In this document: positions 7,202-15,824 of the stretch, in pieces | Position numbering within the stretch: position 1 is the stretch's first letter | Layout: each line of letters starts with the position of its first letter | Source of the DNA: PALSA-129 sp050014595 | GTDB taxonomy: Bacteria; Acidobacteriota; Terriglobia; Bryobacterales; Bryobacteraceae | Assembly (NCBI GenBank): GCA_050014595.1 | Contig: JBEKDA010000009.1 | Location: forward strand, 58,479-122,478 | Reading direction: 5' to 3' | DNA: 64,000 nt | Notes under the pieces: generated by a model | What the model was told of the DNA's origin: nothing | What the model saw: the letters and a program-made list of their open reading frames with translations, nothing else | The model's database searches: none | Program-made: the position numbers and the translations under genes

Positions 7202-8590
7202 ATGGCCCAATCGCTGCTGATTCGCGACATTCACACGCTCGTAACCATGGACGCCGCCGATCGCGTGATCGAGGGCGCGTTTGTTTATGCGGAAGGCGGC
7301 CAGATCCGGCGCATCGGGAGCGGGGCCCAGCGGCCGCCCAAGGCCGGCCAGGTAATCAGCGGGCGCTACGCGGTGGTGATTCCGGGCCTGGTGAATACAC
7401 ACCATCATCTTTATCAGACCCTGACGCGAGCGTACGCTCCGGCGGCGGACGCGGAGTTGTTCGACTGGCTGCGCACGCTCTACCCGCTTTGGGCGCGCCT
7501 CGATGAAGAGTGCGTGCACGTGGCGGCGCTGGCGGGGATGGCGGAGCTGATGCTCTCGGGGTGCACCACTTCGACCGATCACCATTACGTGTTTCCGCGG
7601 GGCCACGGGCGGATGATCGACGCGCAGATCGCGGCGGCCCGGCGGATCGGGATCCGTTTTCACCCGACGCGGGGCAGCATGAGCGTGGGAGTGAGCCAGG
7701 GCGGGTTGCCGCCGGATTTGGTGGTCGAGCGCGAGGAGCGCATCCTGAGGGATTGCGAGCGGTTGATCGGCGCATATCACGACCCGCGGCCGGGGGCCAT
7801 GCTGAGGGTGGCGCTGGCGCCGTGCTCGCCATTCTCGGTTTCGCCTCAGTTGATGCGGGCGAGCGCGGAGTTGGCGCGGCGGCACGGCGTAAGGCTGCAC
7901 ACCCACTTGGCTGAGACGCGCGATGAAGAGGCTTATTGTTTGAGCCGCTTTGGAAAGCGGCCGCTCGATCTGCTGGAGGATGCCGGGTGGATGAGCGTCG
8001 ATACGTGGCTGGCCCACGGCATCTTCTTCAATCGCCGTGAAATTGCGCGGCTGGGACGCGCGGGCGTGGGGATCGCGCACTGTCCGACGTCGAATATGCG
8101 GTTGGGGTCGGGATGCGCGCCGGTGCTCGAGTTGAGGCGGGCCGGTTGTCCGGTGGGTTTGGGCGTGGATGGCAGCGCGTCCAACGACAGCTCGCACATG
8201 CTGGCGGAGGCGCGGCAGGCGTTGCTGCTGCAGCGGTTGAAACACGGCGCCGCGGCGCTGGGTGTGCGGCAGGCGCTGCGCATGGCCACGGTGGAGGGCG
8301 CGCGCTGCCTGGGGCGCGACGACATCGGTAGCCTGGAGCCGGGGAAGCGGGCCGATATCGCCATGTTCGATCTGCGCGGCGTGGGGTACAGCGGAGCGGG
8401 CGATGCGGTGTCGGCCCTGCTGCTGTGCGCGCCGGCGCGCGTCGATACGCTGGTGGTGGAAGGGCGCGTGGTGGTGGAGCACGGAGAAGTTCGCAGCATC
8501 GGGCTCGAGCGGGCGCTGGCGCGACACAGAAAACTGGCGGCTCGGGTGTGCGAGACGGGCTCAAGCATAGGGCCAGCGCGGCGGGGGTGA
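7202..8590 (+). CDS. 8-oxoguanine deaminase (amidohydrolase)
   Basis: 462 residues. Amidohydrolase-superfamily enzyme: the N-terminal beta strand 1 motif GLVNTHHHLYQTL (metal ligands His67 and His69), HTHLAETRDEE, LAHGIFF, the late HCPTSNMRLGSG and GLGVDGSASNDS with the metal Asp. This set and length match 8-oxoguanine deaminases (8-oxoguanine to urate plus ammonia), related to guanine and S-adenosylhomocysteine deaminases. It opens a purine-degradation island and would feed urate into it. No clear Shine-Dalgarno was seen. A generic nucleobase deaminase role is the alternative. Confidence 0.8.
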   Translation: MAQSLLIRDIHTLVTMDAADRVIEGAFVYAEGGQIRRIGSGAQRPPKAGQVISGRYAVVIPGLVNTHHHLYQTLTRAYAPAADAELFDWLRTLYPLWARLDEECVHVAALAGMAELMLSGCTTSTDHHYVFPRGHGRMIDAQIAAARRIGIRFHPTRGSMSVGVSQGGLPPDLVVEREERILRDCERLIGAYHDPRPGAMLRVALAPCSPFSVSPQLMRASAELARRHGVRLHTHLAETRDEEAYCLSRFGKRPLDLLEDAGWMSVDTWLAHGIFFNRREIARLGRAGVGIAHCPTSNMRLGSGCAPVLELRRAGCPVGLGVDGSASNDSSHMLAEARQALLLQRLKHGAAALGVRQALRMATVEGARCLGRDDIGSLEPGKRADIAMFDLRGVGYSGAGDAVSALLLCAPARVDTLVVEGRVVVEHGEVRSIGLERALARHRKLAARVCETGSSIGPARRG

Positions 8591-8640
8591 GTTTAGCGAT
8601 CACGCTATCGAAAGCAGGCAGGGATATGCCGGCAAAGTGG

Positions 8641-8790
8641 GCCAGGCGCTTTCGCCTGGCACTGGGGTTTCCACAGTTTCAAGCTCCGTTAACACCAACT
8701 GGTAGCGCCGGCGGTCTTGCCGCCGGTCGGGCCAGGCGCTTGCGCCTGGTGACCCACCGGTGGAAGCGCACCCGGTGGAAACCGATCTGT
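8641..8790. repeat. Array of hairpin-forming intergenic repeats
   Basis: Three strong palindromes follow the deaminase gene: GCCAGGCG-CTTT-CGCCTGGC (8641-8660), CCGGCGG-TCTTG-CCGCCGG (8708-8726) and CCAGGCGC-TT-GCGCCTGG (8732-8749), then a CACCGGTGG-rich stretch. The second unit, with the flanking AGCG, recurs at 45737-45760. They may act as transcript-end hairpins or be dispersed REP-like elements. Confidence 0.6.
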
Positions 8791-8805
8791 AACAATTGTT
8801 ATAGT
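8791..8805 (+). promoter_or_regulatory. Possible promoter of the molybdenum hydroxylase genes
   Basis: A palindrome AACAATTGTT (8791-8800) runs into a TATAGT (8800-8805), about 38 bases before the ATG at 8843. The -35 is weak. This is a low-confidence promoter/operator candidate. Confidence 0.3.
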
Positions 8806-8842
8806 CCTAGACAAGAGGTGACCGTCTTGCGGTTAGAGTTCC

Positions 8843-9709
8843 ATGTTTGAACAGGTTGAGGATTTCCATCGCCCGGCCAGCGTTCGCGAAGCTGTGCGCT
8901 TGCTGGAAAGCGGGAAGGGCCGGGCGAGAATCGTAGCCGGCGGCACGGATCTGGTAGTGGATGGCGACTCCACAGTCCGCGCTTTGATTGATATCACGCA
9001 TAGCGGGATTGCTTACATTCGCAAGCGGGGCGGCTCGTGCGCGATCGGCGCCGCGACCACCATGGCGGAGCTGGAGGAATCGCGGATCATACGCGGACTG
9101 GGAGGCGGCATCCTGGCGCGGGCCGCGGCGACGTGCGGGTCGATTCAGATCCGCGGCGTGGCGACCGTGGGCGGGAACCTCGCCAACGGGTCGCCGGCGG
9201 CCGATCTGGTGACGCCGCTGCTGGTGTTGGACGCGGTGGTGGTGGTGGCCGATGCCAAAGGACGGCGTAAGCTGCCGATCGCAGAGTATTTGGCTGTTCG
9301 CGGCGCTAGGGCCATGCGCCAGTCGTTGCTGGTGGAAGTGACCGTGCCGCGGCCGTTGGGAAGGCGCTGCGGCTGGTCGTTCCAAAAGCTGGGGCGCACG
9401 GCACTCGACATTTCGGTGGTGAACGTGGCGGCGGGTTTGCAGGTGGACGCTGCGGGGCGCATCCAGTGGGCGCGTCTCGCGCTCGGCGCAGTGGCTCCCA
9501 CGGCCATTCGGGCCGGCGCGACAGAAAAGAACCTGCGGGGGCGCGGGCTGGATGCGGAAGCCGTCGCGGAGGCCGCGGAAGGCGTGATGCGGGAGGTGAG
9601 CCCCATCACCGACCTTCGCGCATCAGCCACATACCGGCGCGAGATGTGCCGCGTGCTGACGCGGCGGGCGCTCGTTGAATGTGCCGCACAAGCGGGGTGT
9701 GCGATATGA
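8843..9709 (+). CDS. Xanthine dehydrogenase-family FAD-binding subunit
   Basis: 288 residues, the usual length for the medium (FAD) subunit of molybdenum hydroxylases (CoxM/XdhB/YgfM type). FAD-binding motifs: RIVAGGTDLV near residues 32-41, and GSIQIRGVATVGGNLANGSPAAD (about residues 97-119), which cradle the flavin. It transfers electrons from the iron-sulfur subunit to the acceptor. The stop overlaps the start of the 2Fe-2S subunit (ATGA), so the three hydroxylase genes form one translational unit. Confidence 0.9.
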   Translation: MFEQVEDFHRPASVREAVRLLESGKGRARIVAGGTDLVVDGDSTVRALIDITHSGIAYIRKRGGSCAIGAATTMAELEESRIIRGLGGGILARAAATCGSIQIRGVATVGGNLANGSPAADLVTPLLVLDAVVVVADAKGRRKLPIAEYLAVRGARAMRQSLLVEVTVPRPLGRRCGWSFQKLGRTALDISVVNVAAGLQVDAAGRIQWARLALGAVAPTAIRAGATEKNLRGRGLDAEAVAEAAEGVMREVSPITDLRASATYRREMCRVLTRRALVECAAQAGCAI

Positions 9710-10215
9710 CGACCATGCAATTGCGGGTGACGGTGAACCGGGAGCCGCGGAAATGGAGCATTGCGCCGGGAGACCTGCTGCTCGATGTATTGCGCCGGGA
9801 AGGATTCTTCGGCGTAAAACGCGGCTGCGAAAAAGGCGAGTGCGGTTCGTGCACGGTGCTGGTGGATGGCCGGGCGGTGAATTCCTGCCTGATGTTCGCG
9901 GCCAAGGTGGAAGGCTGCGAGGTTTTGACCATCGAAGGCCTGGCGGAGGGCGATCGGCTCGATCCGATTCAAGGGGCTTTCCTCGATCACGGCGCCGCGC
10001 AGTGCGGATTCTGCACGCCGGGAATGATCCTGGCGGCCAAGGCGCTGCTGGATAAGAATCCGCATCCCAACGAGGCTGAAGTGCGGGAGGCGATGGCCGG
10101 AGTGCTCTGCCGTTGCACGGGATACATCAAGCCGGTGGAGGCCGTGCTGGCCGCGGCCAAGCAGCCGGCGAAGCGCGCCACGCGGAAGCGCCAGCCGGCG
10201 GGGGTGGTGCGATGA
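9706..10215 (+). CDS. Xanthine dehydrogenase-family (2Fe-2S)-binding subunit
   Basis: 169 residues from the ATG at 9706, chosen because it overlaps the previous stop; an upstream ATG at 9679 lies within the preceding gene. Two 2Fe-2S clusters: a plant-ferredoxin-type set (Cys41, Cys46, Cys49, Cys61 in GCEKGECGSC...C) and the hydroxylase-specific set (Cys100, Cys103, Cys135, Cys137 in CGFC...CRC). This small subunit relays electrons between the molybdenum centre and FAD. A basic tail (AKRATRKRQ) follows the second cluster. Its TGA overlaps the start of the molybdenum subunit. Confidence 0.92.
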   Translation: MTTMQLRVTVNREPRKWSIAPGDLLLDVLRREGFFGVKRGCEKGECGSCTVLVDGRAVNSCLMFAAKVEGCEVLTIEGLAEGDRLDPIQGAFLDHGAAQCGFCTPGMILAAKALLDKNPHPNEAEVREAMAGVLCRCTGYIKPVEAVLAAAKQPAKRATRKRQPAGVVR

Positions 10216-12554
10216 GCGGGCGCAAGGTGGTTGGCAGCAACGTCCGTAAGGTGGAGGGGCACAAGCTGGTGACCGGAGCCCCGGCGTTCACCGACGATAT
10301 CGAGATGCAGGGAATGCTCTACGGCAAGATTCTGCCGAGCCCGCACGCGCACGCGCGGATCAGGCGCATCGACACGCGGAAAGCCCAGACGCTGGCCGGC
10401 GTGCATGCGGTGCTGACGTACAAGGATGTGCCCCGCGTGCCGCATACCACGGCGGGGCAGGCGTGGCCGGAGCCCTCGCCCTACGACACCTACCTGCTCG
10501 ATTCCAAGGTGCGATTTGTGGGCGACCGGGTGGCGGCCGTGGCGGCGGAAAGCCGCGCCATCGCGGAGAAGGCGCTGCGTTTGATCGAGGTGGAGTACGA
10601 AGTGCTGCCGGCGGTGATCGACATGGAACTGGCCATGGCGCCCGGCGCGCCGGTGATCCATGACGAGCCGGATTCCACCAAGATCTACGACCGGTCGCAC
10701 AACATTGCCGGCTACATTCTGCGCGAGATTGGCAGCGTGGAACAAGGCTTCCGGGAATCTGACTACGTGGTCGAGCGCGAGTTTCGGACCCACCGGCAGC
10801 AGCATACGCCGCTCGAGCCGCACATCACCATCTGCTGGCTCGATCCGAACGGCCGGTTGGTAATCCGCACTAGCAGCCAGGTGCCGTACCACAGCCGGCG
10901 GCAAGTAGCCATGATCCTCCAGATCCCGGTGAGCCGCGTGCACGTCATCAAGCCGCGCATCGGCGGCGGTTTCGGCGGCAAGCAGGAAATGCTGCTGGAA
11001 GACATTTGCGGCGCGCTGGCACTTCGCTCGCGCCGTCCGGTGAAGATGGAATTCACGCGCGAAGAAGAGTTCTACATGGCGCGCAGCCGGCATCCGCAGA
11101 TTCTGCGCCTGAAGATGGGAGTGAAGGCGGACGGCACGCTGCTGGCCAACCAGATGACCGTGCTGGCGACCACCGGCGCTTACGGAAGCCATGCCAACAC
11201 CGTGCAGGGCAACACCGGCAGCAAAGTGCTGCCGCTATACCGCACGCCGCACATGCGCTTCGAGTGCCACGTGGTCTACACCAATATGCCGGTGGCGGGG
11301 GCCTTTCGCGGTTACGGATGCCCGCAGGGATTCTTCGCGCAGGAATCGCTGGTGGATGAGATCGCAAACCATCTGGGCATGGACCCGGTGGAATTTCATT
11401 TGAAGAACGCGATCCGGCTGGGCGATATCGACCGGCTTTCGGCGCAACTCGGCGAGGGCCGGGAAGGATTGCCGCGCGTCATCCGCAGTTGCGGGTTGCC
11501 GGAATGCATCCGGCGGGGCGCGGAGGCGATTGAGTGGGAGAAGAAGCGGCAGGCGCCCGCGTTGGGTGGGCATTTGAAGCGCGGCGTGGGGATGTCGTGT
11601 TCCATGCAGGGCAGCGGGATTGCGGGCGTGGATTGGGCGTCGGCATTTCTGAAGATGAACGAAGACGGCGCGTTCTTTTTGCAGGTGGGCGCGTCGGACG
11701 TGGGCGGCGGCGCGGATACGGTGCTGTCGCAAATCGCCGCGGAGAGCCTGGGCGTTACGCTGGACAAGATTGTGATCACTTCCGGCGATACGGACACGAC
11801 GCCGTTCGATGTGGGCGCGTATGCTTCCAGCACCACCATCATCTCCGGCGGCGCGGTAAAGAAGGCCGCGGAGAAAGTGCGGGCGCAGGTGTTGAGCCTG
11901 GCGTCGCAGATGCTGGAAACGCCGGTGGAGAAGCTGGAGTGGGGCAACAATCAAGTCTTCACGGTGTGCGAGTGCCGCAAATCGGTCACGATGGCCGAAA
12001 TTGCGATGCAGGCGATGTACACAGAGAAGCTGCAGATCATGGACGGCGCGTCGCACTTCAACACGGACAGCCCGCCGCCGTTCTGCGCGACGTTCGCCGA
12101 GGTTGAGGTGGACACGGAAACCGGACAGGTGCGGGTGCTGCACCTGGCGACGGCGGTGGATCCGGGCACGGCTGTCAACCCGATGCAGTCGGAAGGACAG
12201 GTGGAAGGCGCGGTGACGCAGGGCATGGGTTACGCGCTCACCGAGGAGTTGCTGCTGGACGGCGCGGGGCGGCCGCTCAATCCGAATTTCCTGGATTACA
12301 AGATTTTTTCGGCGAAGGACATGCCGAAGCTGACGACCATCCTGGTGGAGACCGATGAGCCGCTCGGGCCGTTCGGCGCCAAGTCGATTTCGGAAGTGCC
12401 GATCAACGGGCCGGCGCCGGCTATCGCCAATGCCATCTATCACGCGGTGGGCGTGCGCATTCGCAAGCTGCCGATACGGCCGGAAGACGTGCTGCGCGCG
12501 CTCTGCGACAAGGAGCGGGAGCTTCGGGAAGAAGGAGTGGTGATCGCAAAATGA
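10212..12554 (+). CDS. Xanthine dehydrogenase-family molybdenum-binding (catalytic) subunit
   Basis: 780 residues from the ATG at 10212 (ATGA overlap). Molybdopterin/cofactor-binding features: GGGFGGKQ (about 251-258), AFRGYGCPQ (about 364-372) and GAKSISE near 722-728, whose Glu sits where the base-catalytic Glu of this family lies. It would hydroxylate purines (hypoxanthine/xanthine or a related heterocycle). The island context resembles the selenium-linked XdhD/YgfM group, but whether this enzyme needs a selenium sulfurase cannot be seen here. The molybdate importer ModABC in the same window could supply the metal. Confidence 0.88.
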   Translation: MSGRKVVGSNVRKVEGHKLVTGAPAFTDDIEMQGMLYGKILPSPHAHARIRRIDTRKAQTLAGVHAVLTYKDVPRVPHTTAGQAWPEPSPYDTYLLDSKVRFVGDRVAAVAAESRAIAEKALRLIEVEYEVLPAVIDMELAMAPGAPVIHDEPDSTKIYDRSHNIAGYILREIGSVEQGFRESDYVVEREFRTHRQQHTPLEPHITICWLDPNGRLVIRTSSQVPYHSRRQVAMILQIPVSRVHVIKPRIGGGFGGKQEMLLEDICGALALRSRRPVKMEFTREEEFYMARSRHPQILRLKMGVKADGTLLANQMTVLATTGAYGSHANTVQGNTGSKVLPLYRTPHMRFECHVVYTNMPVAGAFRGYGCPQGFFAQESLVDEIANHLGMDPVEFHLKNAIRLGDIDRLSAQLGEGREGLPRVIRSCGLPECIRRGAEAIEWEKKRQAPALGGHLKRGVGMSCSMQGSGIAGVDWASAFLKMNEDGAFFLQVGASDVGGGADTVLSQIAAESLGVTLDKIVITSGDTDTTPFDVGAYASSTTIISGGAVKKAAEKVRAQVLSLASQMLETPVEKLEWGNNQVFTVCECRKSVTMAEIAMQAMYTEKLQIMDGASHFNTDSPPPFCATFAEVEVDTETGQVRVLHLATAVDPGTAVNPMQSEGQVEGAVTQGMGYALTEELLLDGAGRPLNPNFLDYKIFSAKDMPKLTTILVETDEPLGPFGAKSISEVPINGPAPAIANAIYHAVGVRIRKLPIRPEDVLRALCDKERELREEGVVIAK

Positions 12555-13783
12555 GTATTCCTACGGTTGGGAGTATCGACGCCGCGCGCCTGGCGGAACG
12601 GGCGCAAGCTTATGAAGGCGACATCGTTCGATTCATGCGGGACCTGATCGCCATACCGGCCGAGAGTAGCCACGAAGGGCCGGTGATCGCGCGGATCCGG
12701 CGGGAAATGGAGAAGGTGGGGTTCGACGAAATCCGCATCGATGGCATGGGAAATATTCTGGGGCGGATCGGCTCGGGGAAGACCGTGATCATGATGGACT
12801 CCCATACCGACACGGTCGGCGTGGGCGACCCCAAGGAATGGGGCTGGGATCCTTACCAGGGCAAGGTGGAAGACGGCTACATCTATGGGCGCGGCTCGTG
12901 CGATCAGCGCGCCGGCATGGTGAGCATGGTGTACGCGGGCAAACTCATCAAGGAACTCGGATTGGGCGGCGATTACACCGTGTACATGGTGGGGTCGGTG
13001 CAGGAGGAAGACTGCGACGGGCTGCCCTGGCTGTACATTTTGAAGGAAGACGGCATTCGGCCGGACTGCGTGGTGATCACGGAGCCGAGCCGGCTGGGGA
13101 TTTATCGGGGCCACCGCGGGCGCATGGAGATCGAAGTGCATCTGCGCGGGAAGTCGTGCCACGCCAGCGCGCCGGAGCGCGGCGATAACCCCATCTACAA
13201 GATGAGCCGCCTGGTTCGGGAGGTGGAAAAGCTGAACACGCGGTTGAAAGACGACCCGTTCCTGGGGAAGGGCACCATCGCGGTGACCCAGATCCGCTCG
13301 CTTTCGCCGTCGTTGTGCGCGGTGCCGGGCGCGTGCTCGATCCACCTGGACCGCCGGTTGACGGCCGGCGAGACCAAAGAAAGCGCGGTGGCCGAGGTGA
13401 AGGCGCTGCCCGGTGCGGAAGGCGCCGAGATCGAAATCCTGACTTACGACACGCCCAGCTACACCGGGCTGCGCTACCCGATGGAGAAATACTATCCGAC
13501 CTGGGTGCTGGCGGAATCCGACCCGCTGACGAAAGCCGCCGTTTCGACCTATCGGGCGCTGTGGAACCGCGAGCCGGTGGTGGACAAGTGGACGTTCAGC
13601 ACCAACGGCGTGGCGTCGATGGGCTTGATGGGCGTGCCCACCATCGGGTTCGGGCCGGGCGAAGAAGACGTGGCGCACTCGGTGGTGGAACGCGTCCCGA
13701 TCCGCCACCTGGTGGAGGCGGCGCAGTTCTACGCGGCGTTTCCGCTGACCTATGTGGCCGCGTTGAAGAAGGCGAATGGCTGA
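12551..13783 (+). CDS. ygeY: YgeY-family M20 hydrolase
   Basis: 410 residues. M20 metallopeptidase-family signatures: MDSHTDTVGVGD (metal His near 85), GRGSCDQRAGM (metal Asp), and VGSVQEEDCDG with the general-base Glu pair. The specific wording (GWDPYQGKVEDGYIYGRGS) matches the YgeY 'selenium metabolism-linked hydrolase' family. In purine/urate clusters this enzyme is expected to cleave a ureido or amide intermediate. It overlaps the upstream subunit by four bases and the downstream gene by eight. Confidence 0.85.
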   Translation: MSIPTVGSIDAARLAERAQAYEGDIVRFMRDLIAIPAESSHEGPVIARIRREMEKVGFDEIRIDGMGNILGRIGSGKTVIMMDSHTDTVGVGDPKEWGWDPYQGKVEDGYIYGRGSCDQRAGMVSMVYAGKLIKELGLGGDYTVYMVGSVQEEDCDGLPWLYILKEDGIRPDCVVITEPSRLGIYRGHRGRMEIEVHLRGKSCHASAPERGDNPIYKMSRLVREVEKLNTRLKDDPFLGKGTIAVTQIRSLSPSLCAVPGACSIHLDRRLTAGETKESAVAEVKALPGAEGAEIEILTYDTPSYTGLRYPMEKYYPTWVLAESDPLTKAAVSTYRALWNREPVVDKWTFSTNGVASMGLMGVPTIGFGPGEEDVAHSVVERVPIRHLVEAAQFYAAFPLTYVAALKKANG

Positions 13784-15824
13784 ACTGGTCCCACTGCCGC
13801 TCCCGCTGCTGTTGCGGCGGGCGTTCCATGAGTACCGGAACGAAGGCAAGATCTTCGACCTGCCGAAGAGTAAGTTCTTTCGGGGCTTTCCCGGTTTAGA
13901 TCTTTCGGTCGAGTTCCATGGGCATCGCGCCTCCACGCCGCTGGGGCCGGCGGCGGGGCCGCACGGGCAACTGGTGCAGAACATCGCGCTCGCCTGGCTG
14001 GGCGGCGCGCGCATCATCGAACTGAAGACGGTTCAGATCCTCGACGAGTTGAAGATTCCGCGGCCGTGCATCGATGTGGCCAACGTGGGCTACAACGTGG
14101 AGTGGTCGCAGGAACTCAAGCTGGAGCGCTCGCTGCGCGAATACGTAAGCGCGGCGATGTTTCTGGAAATTCTGAAAGCATCCAAGCTTCCGGGCGAAGG
14201 CATTCCCCCGGACACGGTCTTCGACATGAGCGTGGGGTACAGCCTGGAGGGCATCCGGTCGCCCCGTGTGCGTTCGTGGATTGCGTCCATGCTGGATGCA
14301 ACGGCGGTGATCGGCGAGCTGCGGCCGTCGCTCGATGGCGAGTGGGCGCGCTATCGCGATCTGCCGTTCCCCGAACGTATCAGCGACACCATCAGTCTTT
14401 CGACGTTCCACGGCTGCCCGGCGGGGGAAATTGAAGGCATCGTGACATTCCTGCTGGTGGAAATGGGCTGCCATGTCTGCATCAAGCTGAACCCGACCCT
14501 GCTGGGCCGAGGCGAGGTGGAGCATCTGCTGCATGATGTGCTGGGCTACCACGAGTTGGAGGTTCATCCGCCGGCGTTTGAAAACGACCTGTTGTTCGAC
14601 GAAGCGCTGGATCTGATTCCACGCCTCCAGGGCGTGGCGCGGGCGCACGGGCGCAGCCTTTCGGTGAAATTCACCAATACCCTGGTGGTAAAGAATCACA
14701 AAAGCTTTTTCAGCGACGGCGAGATGTACCTGTCGGGCGCGCCGCTGCACGTGATTGCGCTCAACCTGGTGAAGAAGTTTCGCGAGCATCAACGCGAGCC
14801 GATTCCGGTTTCGTTCTCCGGGGGCCTCGACGCCAACAACGTGGCGCGCGCCGTGGCCATGAACTTCGTTCCCGTGACCAGTTGCACCGATCTGCTGCGG
14901 CCCGGCGGGTATGGCCGGATGATCCGCTACCTGGAAAACCTGGTTGCGGCGATGCGTGAGCTGGGCGCGAACCACATCGGGGATTTCGTTCTGCGGTTCC
15001 GCGGGCAGGCCGAGCGAGCGGCGGGAGATGTGAATGCCGCCGGTCTGCTCAATACGCCGATCCTGGTGGCGGAAGCCACGGCCGATCCCAAGTACACGTG
15101 GGAGCGCAACCAGGGTGTGCCACGCAAGATCGGCTCCAAGCTGTGGCTCTACGACTGCATCACCTGCGACAAGTGCGTGCCGGTCTGCCCGAATGACGCG
15201 AACTTCGTGTATGAAACCGGCGCGGTGGAAGTGGCCTACGACAACTACGAACTCACCGCCGATGCTGGTGGGGCGGACCCCCAGGTCCGCGGCCGACCCC
15301 CTGGTCGGCCCGCTGGTTACGGATTGCGCGCCATTCCCGGCGGCGTGCTGCGCGTGGCCAAGGCGCGCCAATTCGCCAACTACGCCGACGCCTGCAACGA
15401 GTGCGGCAACTGCGACATCTTCTGTCCCGAAGACGGCGGGCCGTTCGTCGAGAAGCCGCGTTTCTTCGGCAGCCTGGAAACTTTTCACAGGGATGCGGGC
15501 AGGAACGGATTCTATATCGACTACCAGCGGAATGCCATCCACGGCGTCATCGCGGGGGAAGCGTACGTTCTGACGGTGGACCGGGCGGCGAACCGCGCCT
15601 GCTTCGAGCGGGACGACGCCGCGATCGAGATCCGTCTCAGCGATAACCGCGCGCTCGGCTGGACGCCGAAGAACGGCCCTGCCGGCGCCGCGCGCAGGCT
15701 CGATCTGTTGCCGTATCTCAAACTCAAGCTGTTGCTGGAATCCATCAGCGACCCGCGCCACGCGCATTTTGCCAACGCCGCCGCCCTTCCGGCGGCTGCT
15801 TACGGGAGCCAAGCTCATGACTGA
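13776..15824 (+). CDS. YgfK-like iron-sulfur oxidoreductase, short form
   Basis: 682 residues. Residues 1-430 match the dihydropyrimidine-dehydrogenase-like barrel of YgfK (STPLGPAAGPHGQLVQNI, FHGCPAGEIEGIV, FSGGLDANN). Then two four-cysteine ferredoxin clusters: Cys461/464/467/471 and Cys540/543/546/550. E. coli YgfK is about 1,030 residues and carries a GltD-like FAD/NAD(P)H domain as well; that domain is absent here, so a separate electron donor must be used. A repeat-derived linker (about 497-514) sits between the two clusters. It is probably the reductase for a purine-ring intermediate (urate), from context. Confidence 0.75.
   Translation: MAELVPLPLPLLLRRAFHEYRNEGKIFDLPKSKFFRGFPGLDLSVEFHGHRASTPLGPAAGPHGQLVQNIALAWLGGARIIELKTVQILDELKIPRPCIDVANVGYNVEWSQELKLERSLREYVSAAMFLEILKASKLPGEGIPPDTVFDMSVGYSLEGIRSPRVRSWIASMLDATAVIGELRPSLDGEWARYRDLPFPERISDTISLSTFHGCPAGEIEGIVTFLLVEMGCHVCIKLNPTLLGRGEVEHLLHDVLGYHELEVHPPAFENDLLFDEALDLIPRLQGVARAHGRSLSVKFTNTLVVKNHKSFFSDGEMYLSGAPLHVIALNLVKKFREHQREPIPVSFSGGLDANNVARAVAMNFVPVTSCTDLLRPGGYGRMIRYLENLVAAMRELGANHIGDFVLRFRGQAERAAGDVNAAGLLNTPILVAEATADPKYTWERNQGVPRKIGSKLWLYDCITCDKCVPVCPNDANFVYETGAVEVAYDNYELTADAGGADPQVRGRPPGRPAGYGLRAIPGGVLRVAKARQFANYADACNECGNCDIFCPEDGGPFVEKPRFFGSLETFHRDAGRNGFYIDYQRNAIHGVIAGEAYVLTVDRAANRACFERDDAAIEIRLSDNRALGWTPKNGPAGAARRLDLLPYLKLKLLLESISDPRHAHFANAAALPAAAYGSQAHD
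15266..15316. repeat. Twin-hairpin repeat inserted in frame in the ygfK-like gene
   Basis: Two adjacent perfect hairpins with CCCA and CCCT loops: GCGGACC...GGTCCGC and GGCCGACC...GGTCGGCC. They are preceded by GGTGGG. In the coding frame they give GGADPQVRGRPPGRPAG. A homologous element at 26173-26216 encodes a similar peptide in the same frame in an unrelated gene. Confidence 0.75.
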
